Assembly: GCA_016937575.1 (NCBI GenBank)
Contig: JAFHKN010000002.1
Coordinates: forward strand, 558,001 to 622,000
DNA length: 64,000 bases
Origin: Roseomonas aeriglobus
GTDB taxonomy: Bacteria > Pseudomonadota > Alphaproteobacteria > Sphingomonadales > Sphingomonadaceae
Reading direction: 5' to 3'
Shown: piece by piece, positions 32,249-42,163 of the stretch
How positions within the stretch are numbered: position 1 is the first letter of the stretch
Layout of the letters: every line of letters begins with the position of its first letter
The notes under the pieces: model-generated
Database searches by the model: none
Told to the model about the DNA's origin: nothing
What the model saw: only the letters and a program-made list of their open reading frames with translations
Program-made: the position numbers and the translations under genes

Positions 32249-33580
32249 CTAGCTGCTGGCCAGTTCGACGAAGACCGTGAAGCCCGGCCCGGAGCCAAGG
32301 CGTGCCGACCCGTGATGGGCAGCCGCAATCGCGTAAACCAATGCAAGGCCCAGCCCATGCCCATCGGTCGAACGGCTGCGTTCCGATCGGCTGAACCGCT
32401 GGAAAAGGCGGCCAGCGTCGGCCGGATCGACGCCGGGGCCATCGTCGCTAATCGTCAAGGTGACGCCGCTCGCGCTGTTCCGCAGCGCGACCTCGATCGT
32501 CGTCCCCGCAGGCGTATGCCGCAGCGCGTTGTCGAGCAGGTTGCTGGCAAGCTGGAGCAGCAGCCGCCGGTCGCCCGGGACGGCCACGTCGCGGTCGATC
32601 GACGCGAGCAGACGATGGCCGCTCACCTCGGCATCCGGCCGATAGGTTTCGACGAGCTCGGCGATCGCCTCACCGAGTGCCACGTCGCGAAAGTGGCGTC
32701 GAACACCCATTGTCTCGACCTCGGAAATCCGCAGCAGGGCGGCAAAGATCTCGAGCAGTTCGCCGGCCTGCGCCGATGCCGCCGCGATCGCTTCTCGGCA
32801 GCCGCCGTCGTCACGGGTGGCGAGCGCCTCGTCGAGCCGGTTGTTGAGGCGCGTGAGCGGCGTCCGCAGGTCGTGCGCGACGTCGCTCGACACCTGCCGC
32901 AAATTTTCCATCAGCGCGGCGATGCGATCGAGCATCTGGTTGAGCGTCGTCGAGACGCGGTCGAACTCGCTGCCCGACCCGTCGATCGGCATCCGGCGCG
33001 ACAGGTCGCCGCCGATGATCGCCAGCGCGGTCGTGTCGATGCGCTTCAATCGGCTGCGGGTGACGGCGCCAACGGTCCAGGCGCTGGCTACGCCGAGCAG
33101 CAGGATGGCGCCGAACGCCAGCGAGAACAGCAGCGTCAGTTCGCGGTCGGTCTCGTACAGCAGATCGCGATCCGCCGCCACGACGAGCCGGCCCCCGCCG
33201 GGAATCGCGGTGGTCAGCGACTGCGCGACGCGCCCGTCCGAATGATGGAGGAACTCCTCGTACCCCAGCGTGGCGGGAACGACGGCGTCGAGGGACCCGG
33301 CCACACGCCGCCCGTTCGCGTCGACTAGGATGTAGCCGAGGTGATCATAGCCCGCGATCGGCTCGCGCCGCCGGATCGCGGCGGCGACCGCGGCCAGCCG
33401 GTCGGCGCCGGGTTCCGACAGCAGCGCACGGGTCTCGGTCGCGGTGCGATGGTCGAGTTGCTCCTCAAGCGCCTCGTGCGTGACCTCATAGGCGGCAGCG
33501 CTGATGACGAGCGTCGCCAGCGCGAACAATGCGCTGACCATCGCCGCCAGTCCCGATGTGGATCGCCACCAGCGGCGCAT
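32249..33580 (-). CDS. Sensor histidine kinase of the first efflux operon
   Basis: The 443-residue kinase has two membrane helices (about 10-31 and 148-172) around a periplasmic sensor of 115 residues. After the HAMP linker comes the phosphorylation site SSDVAHDLRTPLTRL with His236, and then an ATPase domain with N-box LLDNALRH, G1 DDGPGVD, F-box FQRF and G2 GHGLGLALV. It senses an envelope signal and phosphorylates the regulator encoded just upstream, whose stop overlaps its start (TGATG). It ends the operon adaptor, pump, outer-membrane factor, regulator, kinase. The kinase of the second efflux operon is similar in plan, including the SSDVAHDLRTPLTRL site. Confidence 0.92.
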   Translation of the reverse strand: MRRWWRSTSGLAAMVSALFALATLVISAAAYEVTHEALEEQLDHRTATETRALLSEPGADRLAAVAAAIRRREPIAGYDHLGYILVDANGRRVAGSLDAVVPATLGYEEFLHHSDGRVAQSLTTAIPGGGRLVVAADRDLLYETDRELTLLFSLAFGAILLLGVASAWTVGAVTRSRLKRIDTTALAIIGGDLSRRMPIDGSGSEFDRVSTTLNQMLDRIAALMENLRQVSSDVAHDLRTPLTRLNNRLDEALATRDDGGCREAIAAASAQAGELLEIFAALLRISEVETMGVRRHFRDVALGEAIAELVETYRPDAEVSGHRLLASIDRDVAVPGDRRLLLQLASNLLDNALRHTPAGTTIEVALRNSASGVTLTISDDGPGVDPADAGRLFQRFSRSERSRSTDGHGLGLALVYAIAAAHHGSARLGSGPGFTVFVELASS

Positions 33581-34254
33581 CAGCCGCCGCGGATCATGTA
33601 GCCCGCGCCGCGGATCGTCTCGATCGCGTCGCTGTCGAACCCGGCATTGAGCTTCGAGCGCAGCCGGCTCAGGTGCGTCTCGACGATGTTGGTCTTCGGA
33701 TCGAAGTCGAAATCCCAGACGCGTTCGAGCAGCATCGTCCGCGTCATCACCCGGTGCGGGTTGCGCATCAGTTCGGCCAGCAGCGCGAACTCGCGCGGCT
33801 GCAGCGTGATGCGCTGCCCGGCCCGGGTCACCGCACGACGTTCCAGATCGAGCTCGATGTCGCCGACGACCAGGCGATTGGGTTCGACATGGGCGGCGGG
33901 GCGGCGACCCAGCGCGTTGATCCGCGCGGCGAGTTCGGAAAAGGCGAACGGCTTGACCAGATAATCGTCGGCACCGCCGTCGAGGCCGTCGACGCGGTCC
34001 TCGATGCTGCCCATCGCGGTCAGCATCAGGATCGGCGCGGTCGTTCCGCCGGCGCGCAGCATCCTGACCATCGCCAGCCCGTCGATGCCGGGTAGCATGC
34101 GATCGACCACGATCGCGTCGAAGTCCTCGCCGGTCGCCTGGAACATGCCGTCGCGCCCGTCGACCGCCGCGACTACGGTGTGCCCCGCCTCGCTCAAGCC
34201 GCGCACGATGAATTCGCGGGTCTCGGTGTCGTCCTCGACGATCAGGATCCTCAT
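33580..34254 (-). CDS. OmpR/PhoB-family response regulator of the first efflux operon
   Basis: The 224-residue protein has a receiver domain (MRILIVEDDTETREF, phosphorylated Asp51 in VVDRMLPGIDG, Lys in DDYLVKPFAF) and a winged-helix DNA-binding domain (LQPREFALLAELMRN, then TNIVETHLSRLRSKLN, then IRGAGYMI). It lies 9 bp behind the outer-membrane factor gene and overlaps the kinase gene by one base, so it is in the pump operon and probably controls it. Its best relative in the window is the regulator at 48887, which has nearly the same receiver and DNA-binding signature. Confidence 0.93.
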   Translation of the reverse strand: MRILIVEDDTETREFIVRGLSEAGHTVVAAVDGRDGMFQATGEDFDAIVVDRMLPGIDGLAMVRMLRAGGTTAPILMLTAMGSIEDRVDGLDGGADDYLVKPFAFSELAARINALGRRPAAHVEPNRLVVGDIELDLERRAVTRAGQRITLQPREFALLAELMRNPHRVMTRTMLLERVWDFDFDPKTNIVETHLSRLRSKLNAGFDSDAIETIRGAGYMIRGG

Positions 34255-34263
34255 GGCACCACC

Positions 34264-35634
34264 CTAGCGCGGACCGGGGGCGGACTGCCAGCCACCGCCG
34301 AGCGCACGGAACAGCGCGACCTGGCCCTGCGCGACGAGCAGGTCGGACTGCGCCTTCTGCAGCGCCGCTGATGCCCGCGCACGCTCGGCGTCGATCCTGA
34401 GCAGCGGGGCGGCGTCACCCAGCCGGACGCGCGCGGCGGAGCGGCGGGCGTAGGCGTCGGCTTCGCGCACCGCGGCGGCCAGCGCGGCGCCGCGGCGGAC
34501 TTCGGCGTCCTGCCCGGCGAGTGCGGTCTCGACCTCGCGCAGGGCGCGCAGCACCGCGACGTCCCACGACCCGAGCGCGGCGCGTTCGGTCGCGCGCGCC
34601 TGTTCGAGCCGGGTGCGCGCCGGCGCCTGGTTGGGGAACGCCCAGGACACGAACGGCGTCGCGGTGGCTACAAGGTTGCCGGTCAGCAGGCCTATCGCTC
34701 CCCCTAAGTTGACGCGCGGGTAGAGATCGGCGCGGGCGACGCCGATCCGCGCTGCGGCGGCAGCCAGGCGGCGCTCGGCCTCGCGGATGTCGGGGCGGCG
34801 CAGCAGCAGCGCGGTGCCGTCGCCGACCGGAAGCTGGCCCGAGATCTTCGGCACGGTCGTGCAGGTCAGGTTCCATGTGCGCGCCTCGGCCGGCGGGCGG
34901 CCCTGGAGTGTCGCAAGGCGGTAGAGCGCGTTGGCGCGCGCCGCCTCGAACGTCGGCAGCGTCGCGCGGGTGCTCTCCAGCACGTTGACGGCCTGCGACA
35001 CTTCGAGCGGGGATACCTCGCCGGCGCGCAGCTGGTCGCGGACGGTTTCGGTCGCGCGTTCCTGCGCGGCGACGACGCTGCGGGCGACCGCGGCGGCCTG
35101 GTTGGCGCCGCACAGGTCAACATAGGCGAGTACGGTATCGGCGACCACCGCGACGCGCAGGCCATCGGCGGCTGCGGCACTTGCGTCCGCGTCGGCCGCG
35201 GCGGCGAGCGCGCCCGAGCGCAGCCGCCCGAACAGGTCGGCGTCCCAGCTGGCGGTCAGCGCGATGTCGTAGTCGGTGGCGGGGACGTTCGAACTGCTCG
35301 GCTGGCCGGCGGTGTTGTCGACCGTCAGCCCGCTTTCGATGTTGGTCGTCGGCAGCCGCGCCGCGCGTGCCTGGCGCAGTGCCGCGCGGGCGCCGTCGAG
35401 GTTGGCGAAGGCGACCCGCAGGTCGGCATTGGCGGCGAGGCTCGCCTGGACGAGGCCGTCGAGCACGGGATCGCGGTACAGCCGCCACCAATCATCGGGC
35501 ACGGGTGCGATCGACGCGGTGGGCAAGCCGGCGAACGGTCCGGTCGCAGCCGGCGGGGCGGCCGTCGGCGGGGGCGGTGGAGCGGTCATGCACGCGCCGA
35601 CAAGCAGCGCAGCGAGGGGGGCGAGGCGCTTCAT
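34264..35634 (-). CDS. Outer-membrane efflux lipoprotein, NodT/OprM type
   Basis: The 456-residue protein has a lipoprotein signal ([17 protein letters not shown], Cys15) and two outer-membrane-efflux repeats. The NodT start pattern [48 protein letters not shown] is clear, and the repeat returns at about residues 260-440 ([32 protein letters not shown]). It forms the trimeric exit channel for the RND pump encoded just upstream, whose stop it overlaps by four bases. The final helices are Ala/Arg-rich as usual. Confidence 0.93.
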   Translation of the reverse strand: MKRLAPLAALLVGACMTAPPPPPTAAPPAATGPFAGLPTASIAPVPDDWWRLYRDPVLDGLVQASLAANADLRVAFANLDGARAALRQARAARLPTTNIESGLTVDNTAGQPSSSNVPATDYDIALTASWDADLFGRLRSGALAAAADADASAAAADGLRVAVVADTVLAYVDLCGANQAAAVARSVVAAQERATETVRDQLRAGEVSPLEVSQAVNVLESTRATLPTFEAARANALYRLATLQGRPPAEARTWNLTCTTVPKISGQLPVGDGTALLLRRPDIREAERRLAAAAARIGVARADLYPRVNLGGAIGLLTGNLVATATPFVSWAFPNQAPARTRLEQARATERAALGSWDVAVLRALREVETALAGQDAEVRRGAALAAAVREADAYARRSAARVRLGDAAPLLRIDAERARASAALQKAQSDLLVAQGQVALFRALGGGWQSAPGPR

Positions 35635-38600
35635 GCCGGGACTCCCGCCAGCGGCGAATCGGGGGCCGGCTTCTCCCGCCCAAAGCGAGCGTAGAGCGCC
35701 GGCATCAGGAACAGGTTGAGGGCGGTCGACGAGACCAGGCCGCCCAGGATGACTATCGCCATCGGGTGCTCGATCTCGTGCCCCGGCGCGTTGCCGGCGA
35801 CGATCAGCGGCAGCAGCGCAAGGCCGGCGCAGGCGGCGGTCATCAGGATCGGCACCAGCCGCTCCTCCGCCCCGCGCAGGATCAGGTGGGGGCCGAAATC
35901 CTCACCCTCGACCCGGCGGAGGTGGTCGTAGTGCGACAGCAGCATGATGCCGTTCCTCGCCGAAATGCCGATGACGGTTACGAAGCCGACGAGGGACCCG
36001 AGCGACAGCACGCCCCCGGTCAGCGCGACGCCGACCACCCCGCCGACCAGTGCGAACGGCAGGCTGGTCGCAACCAGCGCGGTGATCCGGGTCGAGCGGA
36101 ACTCCAGCCACACGAGCAGCAGGATGCCGACGAGGCACATCAGCCCGATCGTCCATAATTTCTGGCGCGATTCCTTAAGCGCGGCATATTCGCCCAGCAC
36201 CTGCGGGTGATAGCCGCTGGCGAACGGCACCTTGGCGACCGCCGCCTCGACCCCGCGCGCGACCGAGCCGAGGTCGGCGCCCGACACGTTCAGCGTCACG
36301 TCGATGCGGCGCTGGCCGTTCTCGCGTTTGATCTCGTTCGGCGCGGGAACGACGCGGATGTCGGCGACGTCGCGCAGCCGGACCGGGGCGCCGGCTGGGG
36401 ACTGGATCATCATGTCGGCGATGGCGTGGCGATCGCCGCGGATCGCGGGCTCGCCCCATAGCGCGACGTCGAACGACTTCTGATCGCGGTAGATCTCGCC
36501 CAGCTTCTGCCCGGCGACGAGCGTCTGCGCCTGGCGACGGACCTCGCCCGGCGTGAGGCCAAAGGTGGCGAGGTCCGCCGCGCGCGGGCGGATCTGGATC
36601 TGCGGCACGAGCACCTGCTGCTCGACCTTCAGGTCGGCGACGCCCTGGATGCCGGCGACACTCGCCTTCACCCGCTCGGCGGCGGCGCGCAGCTCGACCT
36701 GGTCGGGGCCGAAGATGCGAACGACCACGGTGGCGCCAGCGCCCGACAGCACTTCCTTGATGCGTTCGCGCAGATACGTCAGCACGTCGCGGAACAGCCC
36801 CGGATAGCCCTCGATCACTTCCTTGATCTTCGCCACGCTGGCGTCGTAGTCGGCCGCCGGGTCAAGGCTGATCCACAGCTCGGTGAAGTTCGGACCCACT
36901 ACCTCGTCGGCAGCTTCGGCGCGGCCGATGTGCGCGCCGAAGTTGCGGACGCCGGGGATGGCGCGGAGCTCCTTGGACACCTTGATCGTGATGCGGTCCA
37001 TCGCCTCGATCGAGGTTCCGGGCTTCTCGACCCAGTGCATCAGGAAGTCGGTCTCGCGGAAATCGGGCAGGAACTGGTCCTTGAACGTCGAGTACCCCAC
37101 GCCCGCGAGCAGTAGCCCCGCAGCGACGACGCCCATCGCCAACCCCGGCCGCGCGATCATCCGCGGCAGCGTGCCCGCGTAGCGGCGCTTGAGACCGGCG
37201 ACGAGGCGGGTGTCGCGCTCCTCCTTCACCGGCGCATTCGGCAGCAGGAACAGGCACATTGCCGGGGTGACGATCAGTGCCACGAGCAGCGACATGCCGA
37301 TCGCCAGCACATAGGCGGTGGCGAGCGGCTGGAAGAAAGTGCCCGCCACGCCGCCCAGGAAGAAGATCGGCAGGAACACCAGCATCACGATCAGCGACGC
37401 GAACACCACCGCCGACCGCACTTCGAGCGAGGCGGCGAGGACGACGTCGAACGCCGGCTTCGGATCGGCCGATTCGCGGTTCAGGCGCAGGCGGCGCGCG
37501 ATGTTCTCGACGTCGATGATCGCGTCGTCGACCACTTCGCCGAGTGCGATGACGAGGCCAGCGATCACCATCGTGTTGATCGTCGCACCCGACCACAGCA
37601 GGACCAGCCCCGCGCCGAGCAGCGACAGCGGGATCGCGACGAGACTGATCGTCGCCTGCCGCCAGTCGCGGGTGAACACGAACAGCACCACCGCGACCAG
37701 CACACAGCCGATCGCCAGCGCGCGCGTCAGATTGTCGATCGACTTCTCGATGAAGGTGGCGGGGCGGAAGATCGTGGTGTCGATCTTCACGTCCTTCAGC
37801 CCGGGCTTGAGTTCGGCGATCGCCGCCTCGACGTCCTTGGTCAGCTGCAGCGTGTTGCCGGTCGGCTGCTTCTCGACGATCAGCATGATGCCGGGGCCGT
37901 CGTCGATGATCGCGTTGCCGATCGGCGCGGCGAAGCCTTCGGTGACGCGGGCGACGTCGCCGACGCGAACCGGGGCGTCGCCCGCAACCTTGACGACGGT
38001 GCGCGCCAGGTCGTCGGCGGACTGCACCGCGCTCGCCTGCTGCACGGCCAGCCGCTGCGTGGGGGTATCGACGAAGCCGCCGCCGCCGACCAGCACCGCG
38101 TCGCCGGTCGCGGTGCGCAGTTCGTTAAGGGTGACGCCCGCCGCGCGGAGCTTGTCGGGGTCGGCGAGCACCTGAATCTGGCGGTCGCGCTGGCCCCACA
38201 CGGCGACGTTGGCGACGCCGGGGACCGCCATCAGCCGCGGCCGGATGGTCCAGCGGGTCAGCTCGCTCAGCTGCATCTGGTCGAGCTTCTTGGACGAGAT
38301 GCCGATCTTCATCGCGCGGCTGGTCGACGACAGCGGCGGCAGCATGACCGGTGGTCGCGCCGCAGTGGGCAGTCGGCCCTGCACCTGGGTCACGCGCTCC
38401 TGCACCAGCTGGCGCGCGCGGATCACGTCGGTGCCGCGATCGAACAGGATCGTCACCGACGAGAGGCCGAGCACCGACTTCGAGCGCAGCGTGGCGAGGT
38501 CGGGGACGCCGTTGACCGCGGTCTCGATCGGCACGGTGATCAGGCTCTCGACCTCCTCGGTCGACAGTCCCGGCGCCTCGGTCTGGATCTCGACGATCGG

Positions 38601-38732
38601 CGGCGCGAATTCGGGAAACACGTCGAGCGGCACATCGGTCGACGCGCGCACGCCCAGCACGACGAGCAGCGCAGCGAGCGCGAGGACGAGGACGCGCTGG
38701 GTCAGCGCGGCGCGGACGATCCAGGTCAGCAT
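35631..38732 (-). CDS. RND efflux pump inner-membrane protein (CusA/CzcA-like)
   Basis: The ATG at 38732 (TGATG overlap with the adaptor gene) gives 1033 residues, the family length. The first helix is [21 protein letters not shown], followed by [36 protein letters not shown], a signature of heavy-metal-type RND proteins. The central helices carry [18 protein letters not shown] with charged residues for proton relay, and the second half has [23 protein letters not shown]. It pumps substrates from the periplasm or inner membrane outward with adaptor and channel. Metal export is suggested by sequence type but not proven; organic substrates are possible. Confidence 0.92.
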   Translation of the reverse strand: MLTWIVRAALTQRVLVLALAALLVVLGVRASTDVPLDVFPEFAPPIVEIQTEAPGLSTEEVESLITVPIETAVNGVPDLATLRSKSVLGLSSVTILFDRGTDVIRARQLVQERVTQVQGRLPTAARPPVMLPPLSSTSRAMKIGISSKKLDQMQLSELTRWTIRPRLMAVPGVANVAVWGQRDRQIQVLADPDKLRAAGVTLNELRTATGDAVLVGGGGFVDTPTQRLAVQQASAVQSADDLARTVVKVAGDAPVRVGDVARVTEGFAAPIGNAIIDDGPGIMLIVEKQPTGNTLQLTKDVEAAIAELKPGLKDVKIDTTIFRPATFIEKSIDNLTRALAIGCVLVAVVLFVFTRDWRQATISLVAIPLSLLGAGLVLLWSGATINTMVIAGLVIALGEVVDDAIIDVENIARRLRLNRESADPKPAFDVVLAASLEVRSAVVFASLIVMLVFLPIFFLGGVAGTFFQPLATAYVLAIGMSLLVALIVTPAMCLFLLPNAPVKEERDTRLVAGLKRRYAGTLPRMIARPGLAMGVVAAGLLLAGVGYSTFKDQFLPDFRETDFLMHWVEKPGTSIEAMDRITIKVSKELRAIPGVRNFGAHIGRAEAADEVVGPNFTELWISLDPAADYDASVAKIKEVIEGYPGLFRDVLTYLRERIKEVLSGAGATVVVRIFGPDQVELRAAAERVKASVAGIQGVADLKVEQQVLVPQIQIRPRAADLATFGLTPGEVRRQAQTLVAGQKLGEIYRDQKSFDVALWGEPAIRGDRHAIADMMIQSPAGAPVRLRDVADIRVVPAPNEIKRENGQRRIDVTLNVSGADLGSVARGVEAAVAKVPFASGYHPQVLGEYAALKESRQKLWTIGLMCLVGILLLVWLEFRSTRITALVATSLPFALVGGVVGVALTGGVLSLGSLVGFVTVIGISARNGIMLLSHYDHLRRVEGEDFGPHLILRGAEERLVPILMTAACAGLALLPLIVAGNAPGHEIEHPMAIVILGGLVSSTALNLFLMPALYARFGREKPAPDSPLAGVPA

Positions 38733-39745
38733 CAGTGCGCGACGCCGAATTCGGTGCCGAACAGCTCGGGCGCGCCGTCGGTGACGACCGCGTCGCCGCG
38801 CGACAGCCCGCGCGCGACGATCGCGCGGCCGCCCGCGGTCGACGCGACGTCGATGCGGCGGCGCACGAAGGCGTTCGCGGCGGTGCGGACATACACCCAC
38901 TCGCCACCGTAGATGTCGCTGACGATCGCCGCGACCGGCACCGAGATGCCCGCCTGTACGCCCCCGCTCAAGGGGAGGGCGACGGCGACGCGCTGGCCGA
39001 CGCGGTAGGCGCCGTCGCGGTTGTCGATCGCGAAATACAGGTCGACCGTGCCCGCGGTGGCGTTGGCCGAAGGCGGCGCCTGCACCGGGCGCGCGGCGCG
39101 CGGCGTGCCCTCGACGCCGAGCGGACGGACCTCGACCCCGCGCCCGCGCTCGACTGCGGCGACGTCGGTGCCGGAAACGGACACGCGTACCCACAATGTC
39201 CGCTGGCTGCCGAGCGACGTGATCGACGGCCCGAGCAGCCGCCGTTGCGCCACCGCCGCATTGGTGGCCGCCTGCGCGGTGGCGAGCGCCGCCGCCGCCT
39301 CGTCGCGCGCCCGGACGCTGCCCGCCTCCTCGCGGATCAAAGCTTCGGCGCGCCCCAGCGCGATCCGCGCGAGCGATACCTGTGCACGTGCCCGCTCGAC
39401 CTCACCGTCGGCGGCGACCTGCTGCGTGCCGAGCTGGGCGATGTTGCTGAGCGAGCTGGTCGGCACCCCGCCGGCGGCGTTGGGCACGACGATCTCGCCG
39501 CTGGTCTCGCGGCGTGCTGTCGCACTGCCCTCACCGACGCGAACGATCGCGATGCCAAGCCGCTGCTGCGCTTGTGGCGTGAGCGTGAGTTTCAGCAGAT
39601 CGGTCTCATGCGCCACAACCTCGGTGTGAGCGGCCTTCTCCGCCGCCTTCGGCTTTTCGTCACCGCAGCCCGTGAGGAGGACGGATGTCAGGACGACAAT
39701 GGAGGGAAGCGGCCGGAAGCGGCGGCGTATGCGCGGTCTGGTCAT
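38732..39745 (-). CDS. RND periplasmic adaptor lipoprotein
   Basis: The 337-residue protein has a lipobox ([14 protein letters not shown]). An N-terminal barrel segment ([37 protein letters not shown]) is followed by a coiled hairpin ([22 protein letters not shown]...). Then come a beta-barrel region ([30 protein letters not shown]) and the membrane-proximal end ([22 protein letters not shown]). It bridges the pump and the outer-membrane channel. It is the first gene of the operon, so the promoter should lie between 39746 and 39926, where an ATTGGGATTTTGTATAG sequence is found on its strand. Confidence 0.92.
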   Translation of the reverse strand: MTRPRIRRRFRPLPSIVVLTSVLLTGCGDEKPKAAEKAAHTEVVAHETDLLKLTLTPQAQQRLGIAIVRVGEGSATARRETSGEIVVPNAAGGVPTSSLSNIAQLGTQQVAADGEVERARAQVSLARIALGRAEALIREEAGSVRARDEAAAALATAQAATNAAVAQRRLLGPSITSLGSQRTLWVRVSVSGTDVAAVERGRGVEVRPLGVEGTPRAARPVQAPPSANATAGTVDLYFAIDNRDGAYRVGQRVAVALPLSGGVQAGISVPVAAIVSDIYGGEWVYVRTAANAFVRRRIDVASTAGGRAIVARGLSRGDAVVTDGAPELFGTEFGVAH

Positions 39746-39791
39746 GTCCGGCCGCTAGCGCCCAGGCATCGCGCCGTGCTTTCCGGCGCTA

Positions 39792-39805
39792 TACAAAATC
39801 CCAAT
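39792..39805 (-). promoter_or_regulatory. ATTGGGA motif upstream of the first efflux operon
   Basis: On the minus strand ATTGGGATTTTGTATAG lies about 50 bp before the adaptor start. ATTGGGA recurs upstream of PepSY, two PAP2 genes and DedA further right. TTGTATAG could serve as a -10 element. The adjacent non-coding stretch 39746-39926 holds no gene. Confidence 0.35.
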
Positions 39806-39926
39806 CTGCCAGTCGCGGTGTTCCGTTTTCGACGATCGGCCATGTTTTGATGCGGGCGCGCATGCCGCATTTTTGTCGAACGAACGGGTTTCCGGTCCAC
39901 GAGTTGTCCAGACCCCGGTCGATCGC

Positions 39927-41044
39927 CTATCGGTCGCGAGATGCCGGCGAATCCCCCGACGGGCCATGATACTGGGCGTCCGCGACCCGCTCCAACCACG
40001 TCACGGTCTTTCCGTCCTGCGCCTCGGCGATGGCGACGTGCGTCACGTCGCTGTCGCGGGTTGCACCATGCCAGTGCCGGACGCCCGGGGGGGAGTCCAG
40101 ACCACGTCTCCGGCGCTCATGACCCGCACCGGTTGGCCTTCGGCCTGCACCCATCCGCGACCCGATGTTACGACCAGAAGCTGGCCGAGAGGATGGGTGT
40201 GCCAGTTGCTGCGCGCACTCCGGCCGAACGCAACGGTAGCGCCACCGAGGGCAGCGCCGCCGCTTCCCTTGAAGGCGGAAGCCACCGTTACGGAGCCGGT
40301 GAAGGTGTCCGCCGGCCCTGCCCGGGGATCCGTCCCGGGCCGGTGGATTTCCAATCGACCTGTCGGTGTCTCGTCCGTTATCGTCTCGCCAAATGCGCGT
40401 ACGGCGGCCACGGCCTTGGGCCAGCCGGCGTAGAAGGCGAGGTGGGTCAAGGCTTCGGCGATTTGCGGCCGGGTCAGCCCATTTTCGATCCCGCGCCGCA
40501 GGTGGGCGGGCAATTGCGCCGCGTCGCCGGTCGCGGCGTACGCAATGATGGTAACTAGGCGACGGTCGCGCGGAGTCAGATCGCCCCGTTGCCACAAATC
40601 GTCCAGGAGCACGTCTTTCGTGAGTTGAGCGAGCTTCGGCGCGAATGGTCCGATCGTGGTGTCGACCGATCGCGCTTCCGCGGTAGCGGAGGACGAAACG
40701 GGTGACGGCGCCGGGGCGGGCGCCCGCAACGTCGCCATATCGACCTTCCGCTCCGCAAACGCAGGCTCGATCGCATCGAGTGCCGACACGGCGTTCGGCC
40801 ACCCCGTGTAGAAGGCGAGGTGCGTGACCATGGCTGCGATCTCGCCAGGTTTCAGGCCGTTATCGAGCCCGCGTCGAAGATGATTGGGAAGCTGCGCCGC
40901 CTTGCCCGTGGCGATCAGGGCCGATAGCGTGACGAGACTGCGATCACGCGGGCTGAGATCGGGGCGGGCCCACACGTCGCCGAACAGTGTGTTGTCGGTG
41001 TAGTCGGCCAATCCAGGTGCGATCGCCTGCATGGTCTTTGGCAC
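39927..41044 (-). pseudogene. Carboxymuconolactone decarboxylase/cupin fusion gene with frameshift
   Basis: Two CMD domains (about residues 15-95, SPRDRSLVTLSALIATGKAAQL; and 135-220, TPRDRRLVTIIAYAATGDAAQL) are followed by a cupin (WHTHPLGQLLVVTSGRGWVQAEGQ, AGDVVWTPP). At the run of seven G at 40087-40093 the frame slips. The first frame stops at 40043 after ...RASGTGM, while another frame continues correctly as GVRHWHGATRDSDVTHVAIAEAQ to 39927. The run is one base short, or two too long. Such fusions are small oxidoreductase- or decarboxylase-like proteins often found near stress genes. Without correction the second cupin motif is lost. The start (GTG 41044 or ATG 41032) is uncertain. A sequencing error is as likely as a real mutation. 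Confidence 0.75.
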
Positions 41045-41245
41045 GACCGAGGGAAGGGCCCGCGGTGAAGCGCCCTACGCGAATACGGCAGTCGAAACGA
41101 TGCAAGGGGTGACCGCGACTGCACTAGCTGGCTTCACCGATCACCGCCTATTCGGGCGTCGACCGGCTCGCCATCTCGAACGCACGTGGATTTCGTTTCC
41201 AGGGTCGCTGATTCAACATCGCGAGATAAGCGGCTCGCATGGCGA

Positions 41246-42163
41246 TCAGGTTACCGGCGCGTCGTAGCATTGCCGGATTGACCGGTCGCGCAGGCCCCGC
41301 AGGGTCGTGGGGCGCTCGCCCGCGCCGGTCAGCGGCACGAACATGATGCCGCCAAGCGAGCAGCGGTCGAGCGTCCCGTCGGCGCGTTTCTTGACCACCA
41401 ACAGCAGTTCCTGCGCGGTGCTCGGCCCGATGGGAATGATCATCCGCCCGCCGACCTTCAGCTGGTCGATCAGTGGCTGCGGGATTGTCGCGGCGCCAGC
41501 GGCGACGATGATCGCGTCGAACGGGGCCTTGTCGGGCCATCCGGCAAACCCATCCCCGGCGCGGACCGTGACGTTGCGGTAGCCCAGCCGGCGCAGGCGC
41601 GCCCCCGCCTGCTTCGCCAACGGCTCCACGATCTCGACCGACCATACCGACCGCGCGAGCGGCGACAGCACCGCGGCCTGATAGCCCGATCCGGTGCCGA
41701 TATCGAGGACGTTGGCGTCCGCCGGCAGCCGCGCCGCCGCGGTCATCAGCGTGACGATATAGGGATCGGAGATGGTCTGGCCGTAACCGATCTCGAGCGG
41801 CGTCGTCAGATAGGCATAGGGCTTGGCGGCATCGGCGACGAATCTTTCGCGCGGGATGGTCGAGACGACATTCAGCACGCGTTCGAGCCCGTCGTCGTCC
41901 GCCTGTGGGCTGGCTTCGCGGATGCCGGCGCGGATCTTCTCGACCATCGTCCGACGCGCGTCGGCGTAGCGGTCGGCGGCTGCGACGACTGGGGTGGCGA
42001 CGAGTGCGAGCGCGAGTATGATGTGTCGGACGCCAAACCAAGTCGGTTCGCCCTGAGCTTGTCGAAGGGCTGCCCTTCTTCGTGCCGCGCGGACCCTGCC
42101 CAGAAGAAGGAGCGGTGCTTCGACGGGTTCAGCACGGACGGGGAGGGGGTCAGGCCGGCGCAT
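41246..42163 (-). CDS. pcm: Protein-L-isoaspartate O-methyltransferase with REP-derived N-terminal extension
   Basis: The enzyme core is clear: NVVSTIPRERFV, PYAYLTTPLEIGYGQTISDPYIVTLM, the SAM site VLDIGTGSGYQAAVLSPLA, and VGGRMIIPIG. The enzyme repairs damaged Asp/Asn residues by methylating isoaspartate. A segment IILALALVATPVVAAAD looks like a signal peptide, so this copy may act in the periplasm. The only in-frame start before it is ATG 42163, which overlaps the pump gene by 14 bp. The roughly 38 codons between are translated from a REP repeat pair (RAEPVEA...RQAQGEP). Otherwise the first start is ATG downstream at MVEKIRAG, after the signal segment. It is the last gene of the second efflux operon. 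Confidence 0.85.
   Translation of the reverse strand: MRRPDPLPVRAEPVEAPLLLLGRVRAARRRAALRQAQGEPTWFGVRHIILALALVATPVVAAADRYADARRTMVEKIRAGIREASPQADDDGLERVLNVVSTIPRERFVADAAKPYAYLTTPLEIGYGQTISDPYIVTLMTAAARLPADANVLDIGTGSGYQAAVLSPLARSVWSVEIVEPLAKQAGARLRRLGYRNVTVRAGDGFAGWPDKAPFDAIIVAAGAATIPQPLIDQLKVGGRMIIPIGPSTAQELLLVVKKRADGTLDRCSLGGIMFVPLTGAGERPTTLRGLRDRSIRQCYDAPVT
42046..42139. repeat. Inverted pair of sphingomonad-type REP sequences
   Basis: The left arm (42046-42070) contains CCTGAGCTTGTCGAAGGGC. The right arm (42115-42139) contains the related GTGCTTCGACGGGTTCAGCAC in opposite direction (both about 25 bases). Between them CCTTCTT and AAGAAGG also pair, so the whole 94 bases can fold into one long hairpin. 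Repeats with GAGCTTGTCGAAG are widespread in sphingomonad genomes. This copy lies inside the 5' end of pcm. Confidence 0.8.

Noticed and set aside
39742..39999. Minus-strand open frame of 85 codons upstream of the first efflux operon
   Set aside because: No motif and poor codon use; it overlaps the corrected 3' end of the CMD/cupin gene and the promoter region.
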